Made by a program: the position numbers and the translations under genes | DNA from: Channa striata | Taxonomy: Eukaryota; Chordata; Actinopteri; Anabantiformes; Channidae | Assembly (NCBI GenBank): GCA_033026295.1 | Contig: CM065173.1 | Span: forward strand, 15,004,517-15,068,516 | Reading direction: 5' to 3' | Length of the DNA: 64,000 nt | Notes under the pieces: model-generated | The model's database searches: none | The model's input: only the letters and a program-made list of their open reading frames with translations | What the model was told of the DNA's origin: nothing | Part shown: piece after piece, positions 21,556 to 33,801 of the stretch | Position numbering within the stretch: the first letter of the stretch is position 1 | Layout: every line of letters starts with the position of its first letter

Positions 21556-24500
21556 TCAATCCTTTCGCGCATAAAAAAGTCCCCATCGTTGGTCTCCACT
21601 GTTGGAACGTTCCAGTTTTTCCCTCCATCCGTTTACTATTGCAAAATAATCCTCTTCTGAGAATTCCTGCAGGAGACAGAGTCCGGTGTTCAGGCTGCTC
21701 TTGGTTTCACCAAGTCAATAAGTGACGTTGCCTTCAGTTTCTGCATTGTGTGCACACTAACCTCAATGAATTCATCCTTGATGGCCTCTGCTCTCTGTAG
21801 CTCTGCCTTAATGAACTGGATGAACTGGGCTGTCCGGTCCTCTGGCCGCACACTGCAGAAACCAGCCTCTTGGATGAACTGAAGGAGGACAGACAGAAGG
21901 GGTGAAGGAGGGTGGGAACAGCACCAACATCAGATGGACGGTAGTAATACGTCAGCAGGGCAGAGGAATGGCTTCTTTTAACTGATGGGTTTCACATTGG
22001 TTTGACAGTCTTCCTTTCAGCCTTGGCCACTGCACAGCAGTAAAGTGTTAAAATATCTACCTGCAGTGCTGTGTAATGCCTATTAATTTAATGTTTACAC
22101 AGCTTTAAGGCTGACGGTTAAGTTTATTTGATTGGACGACATCATATATGACAGGTTTGTTTGTGGTGCTGGAAAAACAGACTTATCTGTGACAAGTATG
22201 TAGGTTAGTATTCACGGTGTATTCTGCTTGTTAATTCCTTTTAGGGTTTTGTCTGCCTTTGTCTTTAGACAGTAACTAGATGGCAGGAAGTGAGGTGAAA
22301 GAGACCTGAACCATGTCCGTTTTAGGTCTCTCAACATCAATAACTGTCACTTTGATAACAACGCTTTAATTTTTTTAACACCGCACCCATTTTTTGGACA
22401 CCGTTAACACAGGTTCCATTATAATAATCTTTGCTTCACCTGTGCAGAGCTTGATAGTGCAAGTCACTTTGAGCAGGAGTGCTGCCCATGTCTCAACTTT
22501 TATTTGTACAATAAGAATGGACTGATTGAAATGAACAAATGTGAAGTTGTGTTGTGTTTTCCTCTCTGTCTAATGTAGGGTGGGGCAGCACACAACCCAC
22601 AGCAGCAGCTGCTGCCCACAGACAGATCTCAGCTGAGGTGAGACACTCAGTTCAACAACTTTTTACAAAGGATTTAATTAAAGCACCTGTCAAACAAGCA
22701 CAACCATGACACCACTGATGCTTTGTCATGTTAATTTATGGATGTCATGCATAACTGTATGCCACATGCATAGTCTGGGATTAGTTTCAAAAACGTTCAA
22801 TCAATTGATAGCTCAAGATACTTAATTTATGCATCATTTTTTTTATTGTTTTCTGTTGGTTAAAGCACGGGTAAATAGAAAATCACTGGTTAAGTGCATT
22901 ATTACTAAAATGAAATAAACACTCAGATCAAATCAACACAGTTTTTTAGCACACAAGAAATAGATCAGGGTTTTTGCCAGTAAAGACACAACAAGTCAAA
23001 AATTGCACAACTAAAAACTTCTGAGCTTTACAGTAATGTGGTCTGCCTGTCCTTCTTTTGTGTTTAACTCTATGTCTTTGTTTGCCTTTTATGTATTTTA
23101 TTAAATGTGAAAATCAGTTTGAGCCGTGACAGCAAGCCTTCATGCAATACTTACACTGCCATACTGGGATGGTGTGTAGAGGATGTAGCCTCTCTGTTTG
23201 ACGTAGGCCTCAAACGCTGGTGTCCAGGGTTTCTCCCCGCAGCAGTAGTCGCTGATAAGTAACTGCCCCCCTGGTTTTAGCCATGACTAGAAACAAATGG
23301 AAGATAACTTAATAAAATCATATTTTATTAACATAAAAAGTGCATGTAGTTTTAAAATATCTTTTGTTACATTGACTGGATTTTCTCACAAACAAGCTCC
23401 AAGAAAAGACTGGAAATCAGTGAAATTAGAAATCCGGCCTTAGCCCTGCTGTCATTTGTATGAGAAAATGCTCACATGGAAGCGTTTGAAGAGAGCCAGT
23501 TTGTCATTTATGTGGAGGATGGTGTCTCGGCTGTAGATCACATCAAAGGATCCTTCTGGGAATATCCTCTTAGTGGCATCGGCCACCTCAAACTGGACCT
23601 GAGAGAACACGTCCTTACTCATACATTTTGTAAAAAATCAGTAATCAAACTATTATCTGTGGTATTTACATACTGATGGCAACTTTTTGGTGGCTGCTCT
23701 TTCCATGGCAATTTCCACCATATTGTCAGACAGATCCAGGCCAAGCACTTCCACTCCGAAAGTCTGAAAAATTACGTAGTCATCACTATGATTATTGTCC
23801 TCGTACATATAAAGTTTCTTTATTACTAAACTGAGCCAGATTCGCTGGCTTTTACTTTCGCCATGTAGAAGTCTCCTCCACCAATGCCACAGCCTATATC
23901 CAGAACCTTCTGACCCGGCTTCAGGTTCAGCAGGTCCACAAATTCCTGTTGAGAAAAACGCACAAACACATAAACATCTCAGATATTTATTAAATGTATT
24001 ATTTATTTATTAAATTACTTGTTCCCTCTTCCTGTTTTTGTTTTTCCCTAGAAACAGCTATTGATTCCTTACAGCTACCTTCTTGGGTGTTTTCCAGACT
24101 TTGGTCCTACCTTGGTTGTGCTAGGCCCGCCTGTGCTGACGTATCCAGCCCCAAACATCTTCTCGTAGCGCAGGATACCACGCCTAGTGTACTGCTGATT
24201 GTCCAGGAACAGCTGGAATGTGCTGAATCCGTTCTGGATATTTAAAGAGCGGGGAACCTTCTCCAGCAGCCAGCAGATTTGATTTGGATTGTTTTTCATC
24301 TGTGAAAGGGGGACGTGATGGAGAAGATGAGGGGGGACACCAGTGAGGAAGCTGGTAAAGATGAAGGCGAATTTGGCTTACATGAGACAGTGCTATCTTT
24401 CTATTTGATAGATTCAGTCTTATTTGACATGAATGATTCTACCTCAACATAGGTCTTGACTTTCTTTTTCAGCACGATGTCGAAGCCAAACGCTTGGCCG

Positions 24501-26698
24501 TCCTCCGGACCCTCCACTTGTATTGATGAAACCAGGTGGCTGTATTTTGCCTCAGTGCGGTAGCAAGTGGGGTTAAAGTCCCTTTTACTGTCACCTTGGA
24601 AGAAAATTTTGAGTTAAAATGTGTCCTTCTACATGTTGTATTTTTTGGGAAAAGGATACATCTGCAAAAAAAATAATAATTTTAAATAGTTATATCTTCA
24701 CAGCAAAACCGCTGTTTGTAATGGTTCAGAAATGAATCTTTTAGTTACATTTCTTACTTTCAGATTGGTTATATGAGGAAAGAGAATATTTTTTTTATTA
24801 GCTCAGTACCTGACCGGTAGTTACAGGATTCTCTAAAGAAAAGAAAGCCACCGGGCTGCAGCCAGCCAAGCATCTTCTCTATGAAGGACTTGACCTCCTC
24901 ATCACTCAGGTACATCAGCAGCCAGTTGGAGAAGATGAAGTCAATACTGAGAAGAATATTTAATGAATGAATGAATAAAAAAAAACAAAAAAAAAAACAA
25001 GTTAGTGTCAGTTTATAAAGGTAAAATGTACTCTAATATCCTAACATTCACCTGTTTTCTGGGATATCCAGCTTTGTGACGTCAGCTTGGATGAAGGTAG
25101 CATTGCCATGGTGACCATTGTCCTGTCTGTTCTTCTCTACAAATTTTTCCATGAAGTCCACAGCCGTCACATGGGCGGCTTTGGTCAGCAAATGTTTGGT
25201 GAAACGACTGTAGAAAGACAGGTCAATATTTTATTGACGTCCTAATAAAGTTTGCTTTGGGCTGAGGGAACAAGTATAGTGTGTTCTGTGAAGTTTTAAC
25301 TAAAGCGGCTGAAGCCTCACCCAATGCCAGCCCCCAGCTCCAGCACTTTGCGTCCTTTCAGGCAGGGCAGCATGGAGAGGATCTCAGGCAACTCCTGCTC
25401 TGTCAGCTCCCTGGCACGAGAATCCAGCATCATCTCCTCCACTGTGGCATCCTTGGAATGCTCCTTCCAAAACTCTGTCATCTTGTTACGTACTGTGAAC
25501 ACACAGGAGTTAAGATGAAGTTAGTAAAAGGGTGTGTGTGTCTAATAATAGCACTATTAGCAGAATTTCAAATTAAAAACAAAATATATAAAGAAAGTTT
25601 CCCAAAGGAAGAATATTCTTACTGCTCGTCAAACAAATATGGAACAGAAAAATGCAGTATTACACAGTGATGTAGGCCTGTAATTGTTCAGTCTTAGCTC
25701 CGGAGTTAAACAACAAGACAATTGACCAGTGACTACAACTTGAATTAACTTTTGATGCACACAAACAGCATGACTTTGGGTAGTTTTTCTGTTCATTTTT
25801 CCTCTGGAATATGTAGCAAAGGTCAAAGGCCCTATCTGTGAATCATCTATGAAGTAGCTCAAAAAACACAACTTATGTATTAAATTTGAAAATAACAATA
25901 TAAATAGATGTATGTTAATGCAAAACTTTTGATCTAAAATTGTTCAGACATAAGTCCACCGACAGGATGTGTCGCACACACCTCACACATATTTAAACAA
26001 CCTTTATACACAGCTGTGGACTTGGCCTGATTTTGTCCATGTCTTTGTCAGTAGGACATGCAGCGTTTACTTTTCATTAATTACATAATCAAAGGGAAGA
26101 TCAATGCTTAACATTGAAACTATAAATGTTTTAAAAAAAAAGACTGTGAAACCTATAATGATAAATCTTCCAACCGTTTGTCGTTTATCACCTGCACAAA
26201 TCCAAATAAGCCCTTAGCTTTCAATGTTTACCAGAAGATTATGCAACGGGCCCCAGTGTATGATGCAATGAGGTACAGTACAGGTGGTTACTTAAAAACT
26301 CTTGTTAAACTTTTCTAATCTTCTGCACTTTACAGTCACTGCATAAATCAAACATTTCTAAGCAGTACGTTCACATGTAAAGATGAAAACGGAGGAGAGG
26401 CCTGATAACTTGTTCCACAAATACTTGAGGATAAATGATGGAAAAATAATAAAGCAGAAAAAGCTCATGGATCATTGACAGGTTCAGTTAAATCCTCGCC
26501 ACATTCCGACACGGTGTTCCCAGGAGGATTACTTGAACAAACAGCACAAAACCACACGTCTCTGCTCCAGCACCGTCCAAACTTTGTGTCATCATCTGCA
26601 TCAGGCTTAAACCCACGTTTCCAGAAAGCCACACAGTTACTGTAAATTGTCTCACCGGCAAAAGAATCCGTTTCTACACTGCTCATGTCTTTTTCCAT
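21556..26698 (-). CDS. pmt: Phosphoethanolamine N-methyltransferase, copy B (12 exons, 503 aa)
   Basis: Tandem paralogue of copy A with the same exon plan. Exons: 26698-26656, 25492-25321, 25207-25052, 24946-24810, 24594-24443, 24299-24111, 23945-23856, 23763-23674, 23598-23476, 23286-23155, 21878-21762, 21666-21556. Every exon has the same length as in copy A; splice sites and frame are intact. SAM motifs VLELGAGIG and VLDIGCGIG are unchanged. About 22 residues differ from copy A by hand count: A8V; five changes in residues 17-34 (K17N, Y22F, C27S, E29D, D34E); two in exon 3; four in exon 4 (FIFIN to FIFSN, then SLIEN to SFIEK, YKS to YRS); six in exon 5; two in exon 6; T355I and D374N in exon 9. 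Exons 7, 8 and 10-12 show none. Intron 1 carries about 320 bases (26186-26507) absent from copy A. Probably functional; expression not testable here. Confidence 0.92.
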
Positions 26699-27068
26699 GG
26701 TGGTCTTGATCTTGTGGTGAAATCAATCTACAATACGCCCATTCAGTGCAAAGAATTAATGTCTGAAATATGGATAAGTAGGTTACTGTGCCTCTGTCTG
26801 TCATGCGCCTTTAAATAACACGATGAGAGCGGCGCGTAAAGGAGGTGGTCTCCACGCCAGGTACGGATCTGGCCATTAGGATGCGCCCATGTGAAGGTCA
26901 TGGGAGGGGAGAGTGTGGACACGAATAATCACACGGGGACAAGGGTCCGAAGATTATCAGATGCGCTTTTATAGAGGGGATTCCCTTAACAGTGTTCATG
27001 CGTCATACACCTGCACAGAAAACCGCGTGTCCGCCAAAAATCCTTGAATATCAGTAAAGTAGACTCAC

Positions 27069-27237
27069 GTCGTTTTGTCAGTGGTGTCGCTGGTTTGTGT
27101 TGAGTTGTTGAGTATTGTGTGTCCCAGAGACGGGCTCCCACACTGGCACCCGGCTCATCTCGGTTGTGCTGACACGTTGGAAATGTCCCGTGGCATGCGC
27201 CGATTGCGCAACATTGCCTCATGGTGCAGCTGAGAGC
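27069..27237 (-). promoter_or_regulatory. Putative 5' noncoding exon and promoter of pmt copy B
   Basis: Near-identical counterpart of 13272-13440 with the same GTGAGT donor (27068-27063). The two pmt genes therefore start with almost the same proximal upstream sequence. Confidence 0.4.
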
Positions 27238-27249
27238 CACAGTGAGTGA

Positions 27250-30200
27250 GCAGCCCCGCCCTCATCCTCCCAAACAATAACTATAAAACACTGACATCTA
27301 TAATTACAACACGTGTTATCAGTTATTAGACATAGTGTGTCACAACTTTTCATCTTCTTTTATACCATTTCAGTTCCATTTCCCAGTGGAACAGGCTGCA
27401 GGTGTGTTCTGCCTTTGCTGCAGCACCAATTAGCCGCTGGAATAACCTCAGGGGATCAGTGTGTGACCCAGTGGGACCACTCTAATCACTGCCACTGGTC
27501 CCAAGGTCTGGCTCTGCTACAAATACCTGTCATACCTTTTGACTGTGAAGTTATTGAAATTAAGTTTAGAAGGAAAAGGTTTAACTTTTAACTGCTAACA
27601 GCACATACACACTGATTTAAATAAAAGATAAAATTATTGGGAAAAACACATTTTGTCCTTTAACAATATTTTTAGCATGTAGCTTATTAAAAGTATGTGT
27701 TTTAATGTAAAATTCCTACATAAAACGTGACTTGTAGCTGGTAAATGTAGGATGAGGCTGTTGTCTTTTTTGCTGCAGGAGTTTCACATACGCATCCTCA
27801 GAAGTGAATTAGCAGTCCTCAGTGGGAACGACACTTGACCTTCTGATTCCTTTGGATAAAGACGTGTGTTGTCGGTTTGTGATTAGTGTGTCAGTTGAAG
27901 GTTTGGTATTCTGTGTGATCTCCAGTGGAGGAGGTGTGTGTCTGCACATTCAGGTTACAAACTCGTTTTCAGTTGGCAGGGCCAGATCTTGACTGTCTGG
28001 TTTGCAGGAGTGCAGCAAGGTTACAGTGTTTTTGTCTTTATTGTTTTATAAGTTTGCAGATTTGATGTTTTCAACTCTGACCTTGGCTGCAGCTGTGACA
28101 AAGGAATTTAAAGTGCTTTAACATAATAACTTAATTTTATACTTTTATCCTCATAACCTTTGACGGGTTGAAAACAGTAAAGAGGGCCACAGCTGTGATG
28201 ATCATTTTGAGCAATATACATTCATCAAGAATGTAGTTCTGCAGGCTGTTAGTACATTTTATCTGATGCTAATTGCTCATATGTGACAGATCTAGAAAAG
28301 AGGCCTGAGTCAGCTACAAGCCATGAAACGACCAAGTCAATCATAAAGCAGCAGCCAATATATCATGCGGTAGTTTAAAAAACACACAGATCAAAACACA
28401 ATATAGGATAGTGTTTAATATTTCACTTTTAACCCAACAAGGGAGAACACATCTGCTTCATATTCACTTTTTAATCATTTGAACATGGGCTACAGAATGT
28501 GCACCTGCTACATAGTTACCATTAAACAACAAGTGCACAAAGCAAATTTGGAGTCAGACGCCTACTGCTGTAACTAAATGTACATAAGTTTGCTAGTTAT
28601 GTAACGAAATGCTCTGTTCTTAAGCTACTTCCCCCTTCCCCTGGAATTCATGTGTCTATTTTTTGTGTTTAATTTGTTTTCCATTGTCATTGCTGTTAGT
28701 CATACTTTCTATTTCTGAATACAGAGTAAACTTTAAGTTATACTTCAAGTTTAACATGAAACACGGTTTTCTCCACACTCCTGTCGGGCCATTGTTTTTA
28801 CATTTGCGTCTCATAGCGTAGATCTGCTGAGCTTCTGTATTTGCTGTATTTGCTTTCTCAGCGTGTTTCAGTGTCTGTTCTAATTTTCACTTCTCAGACT
28901 TGCCCTAGTAAAGTTGACTTTGGCTTTGAACTTTGTCATTGATTTGTCATTGTTGTAGTTCTGCCAACCTTATTTCAGAACACATACAAAGAGGCCAAAC
29001 AGTTGTGCCACCACTGTCTGAATATGGGTCTAGGTCCACTTCTCAGCAAATTTAGCTTTGATTTCATTTTGTGAAACTAGCTGTGATGCAGGCATTTGTT
29101 TTCTTTGCTACAGACCACATGAGCCACGCTACAGGTGTAAAGTGACCTGTCATAGATTAAAGAAACACAGTCAAGTTTTTTCACAAGGTGTGTGACGTAT
29201 GTAAATGTCTGTACACGCTGAATGCTGTGAGTGGTTTCAAACTTTTCCACATCGGCTAAAAAACTTCCTCCAAAAACATTTGCAGTTTCCGTGTCCACGT
29301 GTTACCATGTCATTATGATTTATTGTTTGCATTTGTGACTTTTTGCACACTTCCAGCGTAGCCACATCCAAAGTTCATTGTAACTAGATGAGATCATGTG
29401 ATGTCACTGCTTGTCAGAGATGTTTAGGTGCAGATACTATCTTAGAAAATCCATAAAGATGGTCATAGCGTATGTAATCCACATGAATTAAAAGTTAAGA
29501 TATGTCATATCCAATTCAGAGAAACTGAACTAATGACTGGTTTGTGCACATGTAGAATTACCAAACTGAAATTCAAAATGAATGTTGAATATGAGCCATG
29601 TTAACTTCAATTAAAGGTAATGTGTTCGTCTGCTCATAGTGATTTTTTCTTTCATTCTGACTTTTATTATTCCTATTATTAATAGTAGTAGCAGTAGAAG
29701 TATTGGTATTTCAGAGTAATACCACTACTACAGTTCTGTGATAAATGAGAAACCACCTCTGCTAAGTTGGGGTTTTAATTTAGCTAGTTCAGCTATGAGG
29801 CTGACCTTGACAGAAACACTGAATATTGAAATATTTGAGACCTAAGAACATTGATGTTAACTAAGTTTGTAGGTGCATGCATTATCTAAAAATAAACAAT
29901 GTGTAACACGTGTTCATTATTTGTTTGAACAAAATAATATGGAGGAAGAAAATGCAACTTTAAATGTCAGAACCACAATGAAAAGCCCATAAATGATTAA
30001 CGCACTGATAAAGCTGATGTGGCTGTTGTGAAATATTAATTACCTAAACTTGTCCAAACCTAAGCTTGACAAAACCATATGTTCTGCAACTGAAATTACA
30101 CAATGCTTGTTATCTTTGTGTGTGCTCTGTGTGCTTGTGGAGCTGACAGCGTCACATCCTGATCTCACACTGAATATTAAATGTGGTTTGTGAAAGTGAG

Positions 30201-32160
30201 TGAGCCCTTTAAAATAATCTTTAGTGTATAATATAGTCCACAGAGGACATTGTTGAAAGCAATTTAAAATCTGAAAGTAAATTTAAATTCTGCTTGGTTC
30301 ATGACAGCAACAATAGAAAAAATGAAATGATGATTTACAAAACTCTAGCTGTTCCTCTGTGATAATGTTGCGCTGTCTTTCTGTTTCAAAGTGTAAAAGT
30401 TTAACAAAGAGTAATTCATTATAAAATACATTTGTAAAGGCATTATGACCTTTGTTTTATCTGTGGAAATCTGATACCTACGTAAGTATTTTGCCAAATG
30501 TGACGTGGACAAATGGACACAGTAGATGATCCTGCAGGAGTTGCTAATGACTGAAACATTTTTTGGTGCTTTTGCTGTAAATCATAAAATGGTAAACGTA
30601 GCCCCTTTCAATGATGAAAGCGTTTAATAGTGAAAAACTGAACGTGGAAACTGAATTCAACTCTTGTCCACTAGATGCCAGTAAATACACACAGAAAAAC
30701 CTTTATTGATTAAAGTACAGCAGCCAGCAGGAAGTGATTCTGGGTTGTCAGGGAGTTCATGTTCCGCACAAATAAACGAGTGAACACAGAAGTAAATTTA
30801 GACATAGATACTGTCTAATCTTGTTCTGCTGGGGTAGGGAGGAGAACTGAGTGATGATTAGGCAGCAAAGCAGATGGTGATGCAATCATAGTGTTCAATT
30901 TAGACAGCAGATGAAAGCTTATTCAAAGCTTATATGATACTCACATGCAGTTAAACAGTATCTGTATCAGGTGTAGGACACAGGATTCGCTCATCTGCGA
31001 CCAGAGTCCAGAAAAAGTAAGGAAATGCAGGACACTCAAGCTTCTATATAATAAACAGTTTATATGAATTCTTAATAAAAAGTGGCAGAAATGATGAAAT
31101 ATGCAGCAAAACAGCTGGAATCTTAATGACTGTTAAGAAAAGAACGATTTTCATGCTTACTTGCCTAGAAAAATGAATTGGCGCATGAAGGATTATGTTA
31201 AAGACGCCTTTCATTCAGAGCGCCGCATGTGTGCAGGCTTTACATTTCTGAAGAGAGGTGTAATGATAATAACAGTCCACTGTGATCAGCACTTATAAAT
31301 ATTCATGAGGCCTTTCATGTGGAGACAGTTTGTTTTGTTTTGTGTGCTGCTTATGCAAAATGAACAACTTCCCCTGGGACTGAGGAGCATATTTGCCCAT
31401 TTTATGAACAGACTCTCCTAAAAGAACAAGAGGGAGAATCTTCTACTGCTTAAGTGCTACTGTTGTCATACAGTAGGTGTAGAAAAGAAAAAGTGTGTCA
31501 GTTTAATAGGGGAAATAAACAAAGATGTATTAGATGTGCAAAGCCCCAGGGTGAAAATAAAGTAATTTCACTTCACTTGAACTCAAGTGCAGGTGAGTCG
31601 TCACTGGAGGGAAAAGAAAACAACTTTGCACATGAAAGATTCATTGGGAATCTCACAACAAACATCTTAGTTCTGCCAGGTTTTTTATCCCTGTGAGAGA
31701 AGGTCAAAGTTGGAGTGAGACATGCAGAAAGAGCAATAATGTTGTATGTAAAATGTATTTATTCATTGATTTTACTAGTGCGATGCATTTCTGAGTTATG
31801 GAATACTACTTTTTCTACACGTTTCTTCCAAATAACATTTTGTTCTGTACATTGTGCTGTGCTGCACTCACACGTTTCCTCTTCGCTTTCTACATGAATC
31901 ACACTCGGGGCTAAATTCCCTGTGGTATCGATTGATCTCTGTGTGAACGCTCAGTGCCGTGCATCCTTCTTTAAACCCCCCGTTTCTCTGACCTGTCAAG
32001 GACAAATGGACAAACAAAGAAGGTGTCAATATCCTCCTATGCCTCTGAGAGAATAGTCCCTCAGTATAAAGCAGCAGCTCGAACAGTTCATCTCGAGATA
32101 TCGGAAGAAGTTCTTGAAGCTAAAACAAAGGGACAAATTTGATTTCACTTTTTCTTTACA
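27250..32160. other. Noncoding flank upstream of pmt copy B
   Basis: Counterpart of 13450-16490 in unit A with two extra segments (about 29125-29848 and 30830-31858). The extra segments have no terminal repeats or target-site duplications that I can see. No gene recognised. Confidence 0.45.
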
Positions 32161-32162
32161 TC

Positions 32163-32828
32163 ATGGAGATCAGGGTTAACGAGGTAGAAAATGCTAATGG
32201 CTCCAGCCATTTCTGCCAGCAAACAACAGGTAGAACATGGCAAAGACTCTTGGCTCAGTCCACTGGACTCACGTGTTCCCGTTTTAGAATCAAGGTGTTT
32301 CACTGTTAGTGCTGCTGTGGGCCAGAGGTGCTGCAGCTGTAGCAATGATGCAAATACAAAAGAGAGAAAATTTAGTCCAAAGTCTTGACCATGTCTATCT
32401 TTTCAGATACCCACAATTCTGCAGCTTAGCAAAAAAGCCCTGTCTGAGGAAGACAGAGGGACTTTAGTTCCAAAAAGACTTTAACATTGGAAGATTCCAC
32501 TTAATTAGCTGTCTCACACTGCTAAAGCCCTGTATTAGCTTCAGCTCCACTTAAGAAGGCACTTTGCTCAGACTGCAGGTTTTGTTCCCCATGACTGACA
32601 CTGGAGTTGTGTAAAGGAAGAATTACTTCCCCACTAAAATTAATAACCAGTAAGTCTCTTAACTTATGTGTATGTGAGCATTGTAATTATATAGACTTTA
32701 AAAAATGACTGTACAATATTTATTTATGCATTTTTGCAGGTGACATTCGATACATGACTGTGGTGGGGACACCTGAGCAGTCTCCTCAGAGGTGGATGTC
32801 TGGAAGGAATCACAGAGACAGGGAGCAG
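32163..32828 (+). other. Possible two-exon start of an unknown plus-strand gene, unit B copy
   Basis: Same candidate as 16491-19583, without the transposon: exon 1 at 32163-32229, exon 2 at 32740-32828, intron about 510 bp. The frame and both junctions are kept. If real, further exons should lie downstream on the plus strand; I did not find a convincing one in 33802-51479. Confidence 0.25.
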
Positions 32829-33801
32829 GTATTTCCTCGCTGAATACACAAGCAGAACTGTGTCATATTGCTCGAGAGGCTGGTATGCTTCGTGAGCATG
32901 ATTTGATGCGTGGAATAAGTCTGTCTGTTGTAGTAAATTCTCACCTGACTAATCCTCAGCCAAGGGACTTAAACCATAGACAGTATGCAGCTGTGACTTC
33001 GCTGGGGAACGTGTCGATGAACTGAGGAGAACGCACAGCAAAGCTAATCAACAACGAAGGGCGAAGTCTTTTTGAAAAAAGTTTACTACAAAATATTCTG
33101 GTTCTGACTGTAAGTTTTAGATAAATAAATACAATACTTCAGGACCCATAAACTACACGCAGATTTGTTTACAAAATTGTGTGTTATTTTCTAAAGGAAA
33201 TCTTCAGTTCAGTTTCTGTGCTGTTAAAAAACTTTTTAAATAAATGTGTTTAGTCTGAAATATGTCTTCATCTACACAATCATATTCCAGTAGGTGGCAG
33301 TGTGCTTCTTGGTGTTGACTGCAGCTTTATTACATCTGCCAAATAAATATACATATTTGAGGCTTCTGATAAATCAGTCTTCAAAGGTGTCCTCAGTTTG
33401 AAACCTGTTTCTCATTTCTTGCAATAGTCTTAAGAGATCACTGCACCATTTTATAGAATTTACTCTCTGAAACGGGCTTCAACTGGGGAGTTTCACACTG
33501 AAATGAAATTCCTGTTGTTGAAAACATACTTCAGATTAATGACAAGAAGCCAAATGGATTTTGTACAAGTCAGGTTATCATCATCCCTCTAAATTAAAGG
33601 TTCACATTGAAACTTATTGATACTGAAGACACAGTTTGTCCATTTTCTCAAGGCATCCCTGCTCTGACTGAAGTGCTCATGTTCTAGTCAGTCTGATCTG
33701 TAACTACATTTGAACACTGGTTAAAAGAAATGACATTCTGTGTAAAAGCCTAATTTTCTCTTATTTACTAAGACAAACATTCAACAGCTCAACGTGACAG
33801 T

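Larger units (their letters stand above)
20553..33801 (+). repeat. Tandem segmental duplication, unit B
   Basis: Second copy, beginning with a fragment of MORC exon 3 and intron (20553-21182, matching about 1835-2483). It then jumps to sequence matching 7490 onward, so about 5 kb corresponding to 2484-7490 is missing. It contains the intact pmt copy B. Segments present here and not in unit A are 26186-26507, about 29125-29848 and about 30830-31858. Confidence 0.9.
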
